A DNA stretch of 54,460 nt, taken from Mycobacterium sp. 1465703.0 (lineage in GTDB: Bacteria > Actinomycetota > Actinomycetes > Mycobacteriales > Mycobacteriaceae). Numbering within the stretch: the stretch's first letter is position 1; each line of letters opens with the position of its first letter. This document shows, one piece after another, positions 27,565 to 36,477 of the stretch. The position numbers were made by a program, and so were the translations under genes. Location: NCBI RefSeq assembly GCF_001672975.1, contig NZ_LZKU01000191.1:1-54460 (forward strand), written 5' to 3'. Below the pieces are notes generated by a model, which saw only the letters and a program-made list of their open reading frames with translations, was not told the DNA's origin and made no database searches.

Positions 27565-30021
27565 TCAACCCCTGGCGCCCGAGCCGGCCGACGCGTCAGC
27601 GCTCGGGGTGAGGGGCTCGTGCGGTCCGGCGGGGTTGCGACGTTCGCCGAAGGGGGAGCGCAGCCGATAGAGGGTGAATCCGGCCGCGATGACACCGAAG
27701 AGCACCAGCATCGCCATGTCGAACACCCACCAGCCGCTGTAATGAGTCCACGTCACCGCGTTGGCAGCCAGCGAGTCGATGTGGCGCAGATTGGCGGTGG
27801 ACGCCGAGGCGGCAAAGCCCCACTGCGCCGGGACGAACCAGCTGATCTGCTGCATAACCCACGCGCTCACCAGCTGCACCAGGCTGCCGTTGAACAGCAC
27901 CGATGCCAGGATCACCAGCACCGCCAGCGGCAGTACCTCCCGCAGCGACTTACCCAGCGACGACAGCGCAAGCCCGATGACTGCCGACACGATCGCGGTG
28001 ACCGCCACACTCACATAGAGCTCCACCGTGGAGTTGCGCAGCAGGACAGCACCGCCTCCAGGCTCGCCCTTGACCGCGATGACAATCGCGAACACGACGG
28101 CTGTCCAGACGGCCGCGGCCAGGCCGTACACGGCGATCTTGGCGGCCAGATAGGCCGGAGCCGACAGCCCTATCTCCTGCTCGCGCCGGAAGGTGCGGTG
28201 TTCGGATACCAGCGTGCGGATGGTCAGCGCCGTGCCGAGAATCACCGCGGACACGTTGAAGGCGGCCAGGACCTCAATGGCCTCGTGAGTGTTAGTGCTG
28301 CTGGGGCTGGGCCGAGCCAGGCCCGAATCACCTGGAATCAGCAGCGTCAGCCCCGCCAGGACGAACGGCAGGATCGCCAGAAACGCGGAGTAGGTGCGAT
28401 TGCCGAGAAGCAGTCGGACTTCGCGACGGACCAGCAACCGCATCTGCCGGGTGCGGGACAGCCCGGGCTCGGGCGGCCAGGGTGCGGCGACCTCGGGTGC
28501 CGCGGTGGGTGCCGTGGTCTGCGGCCGGGTCCGGAATGCGCGGTGGGCTCCTTCGGGATCGGCGCTCACCTGGGCCAGGACCGCGGACCAGTCGGCGGTA
28601 CCCATCGCCGACTCGACCTGCAGGGGCGTTCCGAGATACGCCACTTTGCCCGTGCCGGTAAGCACCAACACCTGGTCGCAGGCGTTGACGTCGGTGAGCG
28701 ACGTGGGCGCCGAAATCGCCGCGACGACCGCGCAGCCGATGTCGGCCTGGCGTCGCAAGATCGCCATGACGTGACGTTGTTGGGCCGCATCCAGTCCGGC
28801 GGTTGGTTCGTCCACCACGAGCAGGCTGGGCCGGGTGACGAGCTCGACGGCCAGGGCTGCGCACCGGCGCACCTCGGGTGTGAGCTTTCCGATTCTGGTG
28901 TCACGGTGGGGCGTCAACTCGAGCTCGTCGAGAACCTGGCTGACCACCAGGTCACGCTGCTCGGACGGCGTATCCGGCGGCAGTCGCATCTCGGCCGCAT
29001 ACGCCAGGACTCGCGCGACGGTGAGCTGGCGGTGCAGGCGATCGTCGCGCGTGACCACCCCGATGCGGGCGCGCATGGACTGCGGCTCGGCGTGGGCGTC
29101 GTGTCCGTCCACCGTGACGCGTCCAGAGCTGAGTTTTCGCGAACCGGCCAGCAACCCGAGCAGTGCGGAATTGCGCGCGGCCGATGGCCCGATGACCGCG
29201 GTCATGGTGCCGGGACGCGCAGTGAACGAAACGCCCGACAGGGTCTCGTGCCCGTCGACCGACAGCCCTAACCGGTAGGCCGTCGCCCCGGTGGTGCGCG
29301 ACGCGGTGCGCAGCGGCAGGCGATAGGTGGAATCGGCTTCGTCGGTGCGGAAGGAGGGGCGCTGGACGCGGAACTTGCTCGTCACCATGCGCTCGATCAA
29401 GCTGGGGCCTTTGCGCTGCTCCTGTTCGGCGGCAGGCGGAACCGGTGGCTGACCCACAGGACCGGGGGGCGGGGGAATCGCACCAGGAGGTGGTGGCGAC
29501 GGAGGGGGCGCGACAGGCCGCTGGCCGGCGGGCGGTGGTGGTACGACGACGGGCATCCGCTGGGTGGCGCTCTGGGTGGGAATGCGCGGGTCGGGCTGGT
29601 TCGGGTAACCCGGCGGTGGCGCACCGGGTGGAAGCGGCGGCGACTGCGGGGGCGGCGGCGGATAAGGCATCGCTGGTGTCGCCGACGGCGCTGTTTGGAA
29701 GACCAGGCGCGGGCCGTGCTGCGGATCTCCGATGGTGAACCCGAGGCCGTCGCGGATCTCAACCGTCGACACCCGCGATCCGTTGAGGAAGATGCCGCGG
29801 TGGCTCAAATCAATGGCCACCCATTGCGTTCCGGTGAACCGCAGCACCACGTCCGCGCGGGGCGTCGGCGGCGCTTGGGTGGGAATGCCGAGGCGCTCCA
29901 GCGGGATGTCGCAGCCCGGGCCGTATCCCACGATCACGTCGCGGCCCGGGATGAAGACATACCTCGCCGGTCCAGCCCATACGGTCAGTGAGGCCGGATG
30001 CGCCGAAGCCTCGGTCGGCAT
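27565..30021 (-). CDS. FHA-domain ABC transporter (Rv1747-like) with degenerate nucleotide-binding site
   Basis: The 818-residue product from ATG 30021 (AAAGG eight bases upstream) has an FHA domain (about 12-110: DVIVGYGPGCDIPLERL, DLSHRGIFLNGSRV), a Pro-rich linker, an ABC ATPase domain (about 245-470) and a C-terminal six-span ABC2-type membrane domain. The design is that of Rv1747, which binds phosphothreonine and exports cell-envelope lipids. Here Walker A reads IGPSAARNSALL: the usual GK[ST] is RNS, with Asn at residue 284 where the catalytic lysine belongs. The signature motif is LTPEVRRCAALAVEL instead of LSGGQ. Walker B (SLLVVDEPTAGLD) and the rest are well kept. I read the DNA of this stretch directly, so it is not a frame artefact. 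ATP hydrolysis is probably lost or needs a partner. Confidence 0.9.
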   Translation of the reverse strand: MPTEASAHPASLTVWAGPARYVFIPGRDVIVGYGPGCDIPLERLGIPTQAPPTPRADVVLRFTGTQWVAIDLSHRGIFLNGSRVSTVEIRDGLGFTIGDPQHGPRLVFQTAPSATPAMPYPPPPPQSPPLPPGAPPPGYPNQPDPRIPTQSATQRMPVVVPPPPAGQRPVAPPPSPPPPGAIPPPPGPVGQPPVPPAAEQEQRKGPSLIERMVTSKFRVQRPSFRTDEADSTYRLPLRTASRTTGATAYRLGLSVDGHETLSGVSFTARPGTMTAVIGPSAARNSALLGLLAGSRKLSSGRVTVDGHDAHAEPQSMRARIGVVTRDDRLHRQLTVARVLAYAAEMRLPPDTPSEQRDLVVSQVLDELELTPHRDTRIGKLTPEVRRCAALAVELVTRPSLLVVDEPTAGLDAAQQRHVMAILRRQADIGCAVVAAISAPTSLTDVNACDQVLVLTGTGKVAYLGTPLQVESAMGTADWSAVLAQVSADPEGAHRAFRTRPQTTAPTAAPEVAAPWPPEPGLSRTRQMRLLVRREVRLLLGNRTYSAFLAILPFVLAGLTLLIPGDSGLARPSPSSTNTHEAIEVLAAFNVSAVILGTALTIRTLVSEHRTFRREQEIGLSAPAYLAAKIAVYGLAAAVWTAVVFAIVIAVKGEPGGGAVLLRNSTVELYVSVAVTAIVSAVIGLALSSLGKSLREVLPLAVLVILASVLFNGSLVQLVSAWVMQQISWFVPAQWGFAASASTANLRHIDSLAANAVTWTHYSGWWVFDMAMLVLFGVIAAGFTLYRLRSPFGERRNPAGPHEPLTPSADASAGSGARG

Positions 30022-30152
30022 GGCCGCCACCTTTCGTCACCGGTTGGATCGAATTCGTCTCGCCGTCAGGCACTGGCCGCCCGCGGCCGCCGGTCGCCGT
30101 GCCCGTTTAAGTGTCTACCCCTGCCCGAGGTCCATCCTCCAGCTCGCGGCGT

Positions 30153-30641
30153 TCACAGGGTGTTACGGCGGCCCGCAAGAGAGGTAGCCAGCGAGGCGTT
30201 GTCGAGCAGCCGCCGCAACACGTCGACCGCTTGCGTCAGCACCTGCCGGTCCGCGGCGTCGAGCAGCGCCAATTGCGGCTCGATCGCAGCGGCGCGATCC
30301 GCCCGAACCGCGTTCAGCGTGTGCCTGCCCTCGGCGGTGATGCGGATTCGCACAGCACGTGCATCGCCCGGGTCCACCATCCGGGTGACCAGGCCCGCCT
30401 CCTCGAGCCGGCGCACCTGCGTTGTCATCGTCGGTTGTGAGCAGTGATCGACTGCGGCCAGATCACCGATCCGGGCTTCTCCGTGAGCTTCGATGGTGGC
30501 CAGCAGCCTGGCCTGAGCTGCAGGCAATGGCATCTGGATGCGCTGGGTGGCCAGCCGATTGAGCCGCGCGACCACCGCGAGCAGATCGGCTCCCAGTCCC
30601 TGCGCTCCCTCGAGTTTTGCGGTATCGACGACGTTGTCCAT
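30153..30641 (-). CDS. MarR-family transcriptional regulator (Rv2327-like)
   Basis: The 162-residue product starts at ATG 30641; the frame is open further to 30710. It shows a MarR winged-helix domain: LPAAQARLLATIEAHGEARIGDLAAVDHCSQPTMTTQVRRLEEAGLVTRMVDPGDARAVRIRITAEGR, with flanking dimerisation helices. Length and divergent position relative to the ECF transporter match H37Rv Rv2327. It probably represses itself and the divergent transporter operon through the TAGC-TTT-GCTA site just upstream. Confidence 0.88.
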   Translation of the reverse strand: MDNVVDTAKLEGAQGLGADLLAVVARLNRLATQRIQMPLPAAQARLLATIEAHGEARIGDLAAVDHCSQPTMTTQVRRLEEAGLVTRMVDPGDARAVRIRITAEGRHTLNAVRADRAAAIEPQLALLDAADRQVLTQAVDVLRRLLDNASLATSLAGRRNTL

Positions 30642-30656
30642 ACCTCTATGGTTGCA

Positions 30657-30667
30657 TAGCTTTGCTA
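30657..30667. promoter_or_regulatory. Possible MarR operator
   Basis: TAGC-TTT-GCTA is an inverted repeat 16 bases upstream of the marR start, in the 117-bp divergent region. Position and symmetry suit autoregulation. It is short, so chance cannot be excluded. Confidence 0.3.
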
Positions 30668-30758
30668 AGCGAGGCCAAAAGACGAAGCGGTTCAGTCGTT
30701 TGCGGATCACCCGGTGGAATGGCCGGACTCAGCGTTGCGGCCTGGCAGAATCGGTCGA

Positions 30759-32810
30759 GTGAGTACCCCTCGCCCCGTCCGCTCGCGCCGTAGGGGTGGA
30801 CCCCTGAAACCGACCGAGCTGGCACAGGCCTCGGTCATGGGGGCACTCTGCGCAGTGATCGCCATCATCGCCACAGTCATCCCGTTCGCTCAGGGGTTGG
30901 CGCTGGTGGGCACGGTGCCGATGGCGCTGGTGGCCTACCGCCACCGCCTTCGCGTGCTTGTCGCCGCAACGGTTGCCGCCGGGATGATTGCTTTTCTCAT
31001 CGCCGGACTGGGCTGCTTGGTAGCGGTCATCAACTGTGCCTACATCGGTGGGTTGACCGGATTCGTCAAACGCCATCATCGCGGCACACCGACCGTAATT
31101 GTCTCGTCTTTTGTCGCCGGAGCCGCCGTCGCCGGCGTAACCGTCGGAATGTTGGCGGTGCTAACTCGGCTGCGCCACCTGATCTTTCAGGTCATGACCG
31201 CGAACGTGGATGGTGTCGCCTCCTTCCTGGTGCGCATACACCTGCAGGGCGTAGCGGTGGATGTGCGGCGGGCCTTCGCCTACGGACTCGATCACTGGCC
31301 GTGGTTGATGCTCGGCTATGGCATCTATGCCGTGATGGTCTCTTCGTTAGTCGGCTGGTGGGTGCTATCGCACCTGCTATCGCGGCTGCACAACATTCCC
31401 GACGTGCACAAACTGGACTTCCCGGATGAGGCACCGGATGCTCCGATCGGCCCGGTGCCGGTCCGGCTGGTCGACGTCCGGTTTCGTTATCCCGGCGCCA
31501 GCCAAGACGCTCTGCGCGAAATCAGCCTCGACCTGCGGGTCGGAGAGCATGTCGCGGTCGTCGGAGCTAATGGGTCCGGCAAAACCACGTTGACGCTGAT
31601 CTTGGCGGGCCGGGAACCGACGTCGGGCGAAGTGCATCGCCCTGGCGCGGTGGGTTTAGGCACAGTGGGCGGAACTGCACTTGTCCTCCAGCACCCGCAG
31701 ACTCAGATCCTGGGCACCAGGGTCGCCGACGACGTGGTCTGGGGACTGCCGCCGGGCACGCAGGTCGATGTGGGGCGGCTGCTGGCCGAGGTGGGTCTCG
31801 AGGGGCTCGCCGAACGCGACACCGGCAGCCTGTCCGGCGGAGAACTGCAGCGTCTTGCACTGGCGGCGGCGCTTGCCCGAGAGCCGTCGCTGCTGATCGC
31901 CGACGAGTTCACCAGCATGGTCGATCAGCAGGGGCGCGAACTGCTGCTCGACGCGCTCTCCGGTCTTCCCGAGCGGCACCGGACGGCTCTGGTGCACATC
32001 ACACACTTCGACAATGAGGCTGCGTCCGCGGATCGCACCATCAACCTCAGCGATTCGTTCGATGACAGCGGCATGGTCCGGGGGGCGCCGCCGCCGGTGC
32101 CGACCGTCACCGTCAACCCCGGCTCGTCCGGCGTGCCGGTGATTGAAGTGGTAGGCATCGGCCACGAATACAACTCTGGGACGCCCTGGGCGAAGACTGC
32201 GCTGCGCGATATCAACTTCCAGGTGGAGCAAGGCGACGGGCTTCTGGTCCACGGCGGCAACGGTTCTGGCAAGTCGACACTGGCGTGGATCATGGCTGGG
32301 CTGACGGTGCCCACCGACGGGGTCTGCCTCATTGACGGCGAGCCCACCCATCGCCATGTCGGCGCGGTGGCTTTGTCGTTCCAGACCGCCAGACTGCAGT
32401 TGATGCGTAGCCACGTCAACTTGGAACTGGCATCGGTGGCCGGCTTTTCGCCTGACGACGACAATCGCGTGGCCGCGGCGCTCGAGGCGGTCGGATTGGA
32501 TCCCGCACTGGCACAGCGGCGCATCGACCAGCTCAGCGGTGGACAAATGCGCCGTGTGGTGCTGGCTGGATTGGTCGCGTGTTCGCCCCGAGTGTTGATC
32601 CTTGACGAGCCCCTTGCCGGCCTCGACGCCCGCAGTCAGAGCGGTCTACTGCGATTGCTGGCGGACCTGCGCCGTACGCGCGGCCTGACTCTAGTGGTCA
32701 TTTCGCACGACTTCCACGGGCTGGATGAGGTTTGTCCGCGGACCATCCACTTACGCAACGGTGTGTTGGAAACGGTGTCTACTACTGCCGCGGCGGGAGG
32801 ACTGGCGTGA
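30759..32810 (+). CDS. ECF transporter: fused membrane S-like domain and two ATPase domains (Rv2326c-like)
   Basis: The 683-residue product starts at GTG 30759. Residues 1 to about 215 hold five or six membrane spans ([40 protein letters not shown] and others), resembling a substrate-binding S component. Two EcfA-type ATPase domains follow. The first has Walker [12 protein letters not shown], signature [12 protein letters not shown] and Walker B LLIADEF. The second has [23 protein letters not shown] and [15 protein letters not shown]. With the EcfT protein next to it (GTGA overlap) this makes a complete energy-coupling-factor importer in two genes. The vitamin or metal substrate is not identifiable; no riboswitch is visible upstream. 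Confidence 0.9.
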   Translation: MSTPRPVRSRRRGGPLKPTELAQASVMGALCAVIAIIATVIPFAQGLALVGTVPMALVAYRHRLRVLVAATVAAGMIAFLIAGLGCLVAVINCAYIGGLTGFVKRHHRGTPTVIVSSFVAGAAVAGVTVGMLAVLTRLRHLIFQVMTANVDGVASFLVRIHLQGVAVDVRRAFAYGLDHWPWLMLGYGIYAVMVSSLVGWWVLSHLLSRLHNIPDVHKLDFPDEAPDAPIGPVPVRLVDVRFRYPGASQDALREISLDLRVGEHVAVVGANGSGKTTLTLILAGREPTSGEVHRPGAVGLGTVGGTALVLQHPQTQILGTRVADDVVWGLPPGTQVDVGRLLAEVGLEGLAERDTGSLSGGELQRLALAAALAREPSLLIADEFTSMVDQQGRELLLDALSGLPERHRTALVHITHFDNEAASADRTINLSDSFDDSGMVRGAPPPVPTVTVNPGSSGVPVIEVVGIGHEYNSGTPWAKTALRDINFQVEQGDGLLVHGGNGSGKSTLAWIMAGLTVPTDGVCLIDGEPTHRHVGAVALSFQTARLQLMRSHVNLELASVAGFSPDDDNRVAAALEAVGLDPALAQRRIDQLSGGQMRRVVLAGLVACSPRVLILDEPLAGLDARSQSGLLRLLADLRRTRGLTLVVISHDFHGLDEVCPRTIHLRNGVLETVSTTAAAGGLA

Positions 32811-33658
32811 CCACAACTTCCAGCGCGGCATCCAACGCGAGGAGGCGCCGTTCCAGTTCGGTTGTTCTGCTGGTTCCAGTGCCTGGAAGTTCGGCCATTC
32901 ACCACTTGTGGGCCGGCACCAAACTGCTCGTTGTGTTCGGCGTTTCCGTGCTGCTGACTTTTTATCCGGGGTGGGTGACGATCGGGTTGGTGGCGGCACT
33001 GCTGGCGGCGGCAGTCTGGATTGCGCGCATTCCACGTGGTGCGTTGCCGCCGATTCCGCGGTGGCTGTGGGCCCTTCTCGCCTTGGGCTTTGTTACTGCG
33101 GCGTTGGCTGGTGGCGGCCCCAACATCACGATGGGCGGGCTAGTCATCGGGCTGGGCGGAGCATTGAACTTCCTCCGGATCACCGCGCTTTCGGTCGTAC
33201 TGCTGGGGCTGGGCGCCATGGTGTCCTGGACTACCAATGTCGCCGAAATCGCGCCTGCGGTAGCGGCTTTGGGCCGACCGCTGAAGTTGCTGCGCATCCC
33301 GGTCGACGAGTGGGCGGTGGCGTTGGCTCTTGCGCTGCGCGCCTTCCCGATGTTGATCGACGAATTTCAAGTGCTCTATGCAGCTCGTCTGTTGCGACCC
33401 AGTCAAATACCGCCGGGCCGTAGAGCCCGGGTCCGGCAGCAGAGCCGGGGCATGATCGACTTGATGGCCGCCGCGGTGGTGGTGACCTTGCGCCGGGCTG
33501 ACGAGATGGGCGATGCGATCACCGCGCGCGGCGGAACCGGTCAGCTATCCGCCAGCCCGGCACGGCCGAAACTGGCGGACTGGCTGACGCTTGCCATCGT
33601 GTTTTCGGTCGGCGTTGCCGCAGTAGTGATCGAAACCCTGATAGTGCACTCAAGCTAA
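32807..33658 (+). CDS. ECF transporter T component, CbiQ/EcfT family (Rv2325c-like)
   Basis: GTG 32807 overlaps the previous stop. The 283-residue product has membrane segments ([53 protein letters not shown]) and the cytoplasmic coupling region with [25 protein letters not shown] and the second Ala-Arg-Gly-type motif [14 protein letters not shown], typical of EcfT proteins. It links the two ATPase domains of its partner to the membrane S domain. Name-level annotation as cobalt transport would be unsupported; EcfT proteins serve many vitamins. Confidence 0.9.
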   Translation: MTTTSSAASNARRRRSSSVVLLVPVPGSSAIHHLWAGTKLLVVFGVSVLLTFYPGWVTIGLVAALLAAAVWIARIPRGALPPIPRWLWALLALGFVTAALAGGGPNITMGGLVIGLGGALNFLRITALSVVLLGLGAMVSWTTNVAEIAPAVAALGRPLKLLRIPVDEWAVALALALRAFPMLIDEFQVLYAARLLRPSQIPPGRRARVRQQSRGMIDLMAAAVVVTLRRADEMGDAITARGGTGQLSASPARPKLADWLTLAIVFSVGVAAVVIETLIVHSS

Positions 33659-33766
33659 GGCAGCGTCGAAACAACCCCTGGCCGTGCGCATCTCGCGGCT
33701 CGGCCCTGGTGCCTCGGCAACCGTCCCGGCTGGCGCGGCTGCTTGGTCGGGGCTGATCCGCCGGCG

Positions 33767-34213
33767 CTACGGCCGCATCCGGTCGATGAGATTACTCAAC
33801 ACGACGATGCTTTCGCTGCGTTCGACGTCCGCACTGGACCGGATTCGCTCCAGGGCCGCCTCCAGATGCCCCATGTCTCGGGCCAGCACATGCAGTATCG
33901 CGTCCGGGGTGCCTGTCACTGTCGCGGCGCTGAACACCTCGGGGATGTTCACCCACGCTGCTCGCAGTTCGTCGGGCGCGATCCGGCCGTGACAGAACAC
34001 CTGCACGTAAGCCTCGGTATTCCAGCCCAAGGCGTTGCGGTCGATGACGGTGGTGAAGCTTTTGATGACGCCGCTGTCCAGCATCCGGTCGACGCGCCGC
34101 TTCACCGCCGGCGCCGACAGATTCACCTTCTCGCCGATTTCGGCGAAGGTTGCGCGCGCATGTTCGGTCAACTCGGCGAGGATGCGCTCGTCGGTCTCGT
34201 CCAAGCGCTCCAT
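33767..34213 (-). CDS. Lrp/AsnC-family regulator (Rv2324-like)
   Basis: The 148-residue product from ATG 34213 has an N-terminal helix-turn-helix (LDETDERILAELTEHARATFAEIGEKVNLSAPAVKRRVDRMLDSGVIKSFTTVID) and a C-terminal RAM ligand domain (EAYVQVFCHGRIAPDELRAAWVNIPEVFSAATVTGTPDAILHVLARDMGHLEAALERI). Length equals Rv2324 as I remember it. It is divergent from the arginine/ornithine operon and probably controls it in response to an amino acid such as arginine or ornithine. The 108 bp between this gene and the EcfT gene hold nothing evident. Confidence 0.92.
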   Translation of the reverse strand: MERLDETDERILAELTEHARATFAEIGEKVNLSAPAVKRRVDRMLDSGVIKSFTTVIDRNALGWNTEAYVQVFCHGRIAPDELRAAWVNIPEVFSAATVTGTPDAILHVLARDMGHLEAALERIRSSADVERSESIVVLSNLIDRMRP

Positions 34214-34263
34214 GGCGCACCTCCCGTGCTGAGGACAACAAATCGTCGACAGACGGAATGTAG

Positions 34264-34292
34264 CGCAATAAATCGCGCATAGACACGCAATA
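34264..34292. promoter_or_regulatory. Candidate AsnC operator: repeated CGCAATA
   Basis: CGCAATA occurs at 34264-34270 and 34286-34292, 22 bp apart, in a locally AT-rich divergent intergenic region. Lrp-type proteins wrap DNA and often bind half-sites about two turns apart. A partial palindrome AAATCGCGCAT lies between. Confidence 0.4.
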
Positions 34293-34335
34293 TACGTAGT
34301 TTGATTAATAGGAGAGCTGCAAATACCGTTGATTT

Positions 34336-35202
34336 ATGACGGACCTACATGTGGTAGCACCCCGCACCGCGATGCAATCAGCCGGGCGCACCGTGCTCGG
34401 CCGCGCATCGAGCCTCCGTCGGTACGCCATGACACCGCCGACCTATTTCACGGTCGAATACGCGATCAACCCCTGGATGGACACCGGCACGCCGGTCGAT
34501 GTTGGCCTGGCGCAAGCCCAGTGGGAGAACTTGTATCAGACGTACCTGCGGTTAGGGCATCACGTGGATGTGATCGAGCCCGAGGCCGGGCTTCCGGACA
34601 TGGTCTATGCCGCCAACGGCGGGTTCATCGCGCGCGACGTGGCGATCGCGGCAAGGTTCCGGTTCGCCGAGCGCGCCGGTGAATCGCGCGCCTACGCCCA
34701 ATGGATGTCGTCACTCGGCTACCGGCCCGTCTACACGCGCCACGTCAACGAAGGACAAGGCGACCTGCTGCAGGTGGGCGACATTGTGTTGGCCGGCTGG
34801 GGATTTCGCACCGACCGGCGTGCGCACTCGGAAGTCTCGGCGGCACTGCGGGCGCCGGTGGTCTCGCTGGAACTGGTGGACCCTCGCTTTTATCACCTCG
34901 ACACCGCCCTGGCTGTTCTCGACAACCACACCGTCGCCTTCTACCCACCGGCGTTCAGCGCAGCAGCCCAACAGCAGCTATGTGCGCTGTTCCCGGATGC
35001 CATCGTCGCGGACCCGGCCGACGCCTACGTGCTGGGCCTCAACGTCGTCTCGGACGGCCTGCACGTGGTACTTCCTGCTGCCGCAACGGGGTTCGCCACG
35101 CAATTGCGGCGAGCCGGGTTCGAGCCGATCGGCGTCGATTTGTCCGAGCTGCTCAAGGGCGGCGGTTCTGTCAAGTGCTGCACATTGGAGGTATTCCCAT
35201 GA
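34336..35202 (+). CDS. Guanidino-group hydrolase, DDAH/arginine dihydrolase fold (Rv2323c-like)
   Basis: The 288-residue product shows the pentein fold of dimethylarginine dimethylaminohydrolases: PTYFTVEYAINPWMD, MVYAANGGFIARDVAIAARF, a catalytic-type histidine in DPRFYHLDTALAVLD and a cysteine pair near the end in KGGGSVKCCTLEV. It hydrolyses a guanidino compound; arginine to ornithine (dihydrolase type) or methylarginine to citrulline are the likely options. The operon next encodes ornithine aminotransferase with an ATGA overlap, which favours making ornithine directly from arginine. The exact substrate is inference. ATG 34336 lacks a close ribosome site; GGAGAG is about 20 bases upstream. 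Confidence 0.85.
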   Translation: MTDLHVVAPRTAMQSAGRTVLGRASSLRRYAMTPPTYFTVEYAINPWMDTGTPVDVGLAQAQWENLYQTYLRLGHHVDVIEPEAGLPDMVYAANGGFIARDVAIAARFRFAERAGESRAYAQWMSSLGYRPVYTRHVNEGQGDLLQVGDIVLAGWGFRTDRRAHSEVSAALRAPVVSLELVDPRFYHLDTALAVLDNHTVAFYPPAFSAAAQQQLCALFPDAIVADPADAYVLGLNVVSDGLHVVLPAAATGFATQLRRAGFEPIGVDLSELLKGGGSVKCCTLEVFP

Positions 35203-36449
35203 CGATTCTGGACGCGCAGACGTCGCAGAAGGTCACCGCCAACCGCATGGAGACCGCGATCAGATTGGCGGAACGGCGTGCAGCGCACAACTATTCACCT
35301 CTTCCGGTGGTCGCCGCAAGCGCCATCGGCGCGTGGATCACCGACATCGACGGTCGCCGCTATCTGGATTGCCTATCCGCCTACTCCGCGGTGAACTTCG
35401 GCCACCGCAACCCCGAGATCACCGCCACCGCACATGCGCAACTCGACACGGTGACGTTGGTCAGCCGAGCGTTTCATTCCGACAAGCTCGGCCCGTTCTG
35501 CGCCGCTCTGGCCTACCTGTGCGACAAGGACATGGTGCTGCCGATGAACTCGGGCGCCGAAGCTGTTGAGAGCGGAATCAAAGTCGCCCGCAAGTGGGGC
35601 ACCGACGTCAAGGGCGTCCCCGCGGATCAGGCGAATATCATCGTGGCCGACAACAACTTTCACGGTCGCACGATCAGCATCGTCAGCTTCTCCTCCGATC
35701 CCACCGCGCGAAATGGATTCGGGCCCTTCACACCGGGATTCCGTTCGGTGCCTTTCGGTGATGCCGCCGCGCTGGCACAGGCGATCGACGACAACACCGT
35801 CGCGGTGCTGCTGGAGCCGATCCAGGGCGAGGCCGGCATCATCGTGCCGCCCGACGACTATCTGCCGGCCGTGCGCGCGCTGTGCAGCGAGCACAACGTG
35901 CTGATGATCGCCGACGAGATCCAGTCGGGGCTGGCGCGCACCGGCTACACCTTCGCTTGCGAGCGGTGGCGGGTAGTCCCGGACGTCTATCTGCTGGGCA
36001 AGGCGCTGGGTGGTGGGGTGGTGCCGTTGTCGGCGGTGGTGGCCGACCGCGACGTTCTGGGCGTGTTGCATCCCGGCGAGCATGGCTCCACCTTCGGTGG
36101 CAACCCGCTGGCCGCCGCGATCGGCACCACGGTGGTGTCGATGCTGGCGCGGGGCGAATTCCAAGCCAGGGCGACGGCGCTGGGTGCGCATCTGCATCGG
36201 CGGCTGCGGCAACTGATCGGCCAGGGTGTCCTGGAGGTACGGGGCCTGGGGTTGTGGGCCGGCGTCGATGTGGACCCATCGCTGGGCACCGGCAAGGAGA
36301 TCAGCTTGCGGCTGGCCGACCGCGGTGTATTGGTGAAAGACGCCCACGGTTCGACGCTGCGCTTCGCTCCGCCTTTGGTGGTGACCGCCCAGGAGATCGA
36401 CTGGGCGGTCGGCCAGCTTGCTGCGGTGTTGCGGGAGGCTGCTTCATAA
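35199..36449 (+). CDS. rocD: Ornithine aminotransferase RocD, full length
   Basis: The 416-residue class III aminotransferase starts at ATG 35199 in the stop of the previous gene; the long frame upstream is a shadow. Motifs: LDCLSAYSAVNFGHRNPEI, MNSGAEAVESGIKVARKWG, LLEPIQGEAGIIVPPDDYL, IADEIQSGLARTG and LLGKALGGGVVPLSAV with the PLP lysine. It converts ornithine and 2-oxoglutarate to glutamate semialdehyde and glutamate. In H37Rv I recall this gene being split into rocD1 and rocD2 (Rv2322c, Rv2321c). Here the frame is unbroken and the enzyme looks complete. Confidence 0.94.
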   Translation: MTILDAQTSQKVTANRMETAIRLAERRAAHNYSPLPVVAASAIGAWITDIDGRRYLDCLSAYSAVNFGHRNPEITATAHAQLDTVTLVSRAFHSDKLGPFCAALAYLCDKDMVLPMNSGAEAVESGIKVARKWGTDVKGVPADQANIIVADNNFHGRTISIVSFSSDPTARNGFGPFTPGFRSVPFGDAAALAQAIDDNTVAVLLEPIQGEAGIIVPPDDYLPAVRALCSEHNVLMIADEIQSGLARTGYTFACERWRVVPDVYLLGKALGGGVVPLSAVVADRDVLGVLHPGEHGSTFGGNPLAAAIGTTVVSMLARGEFQARATALGAHLHRRLRQLIGQGVLEVRGLGLWAGVDVDPSLGTGKEISLRLADRGVLVKDAHGSTLRFAPPLVVTAQEIDWAVGQLAAVLREAAS

Positions 36450-36477
36450 TCAGCTGATCCGGCAACAGGAGGGGCAC

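Noticed and set aside
25843..29271. A 1142-codon plus-strand frame opposite the acyl-CoA oxidase and FHA-ABC genes
   Set aside because: It spans two clear minus-strand genes and their spacer, has Gln/His/Arg-rich composition typical of GC-rich antisense frames, and contains no motif.
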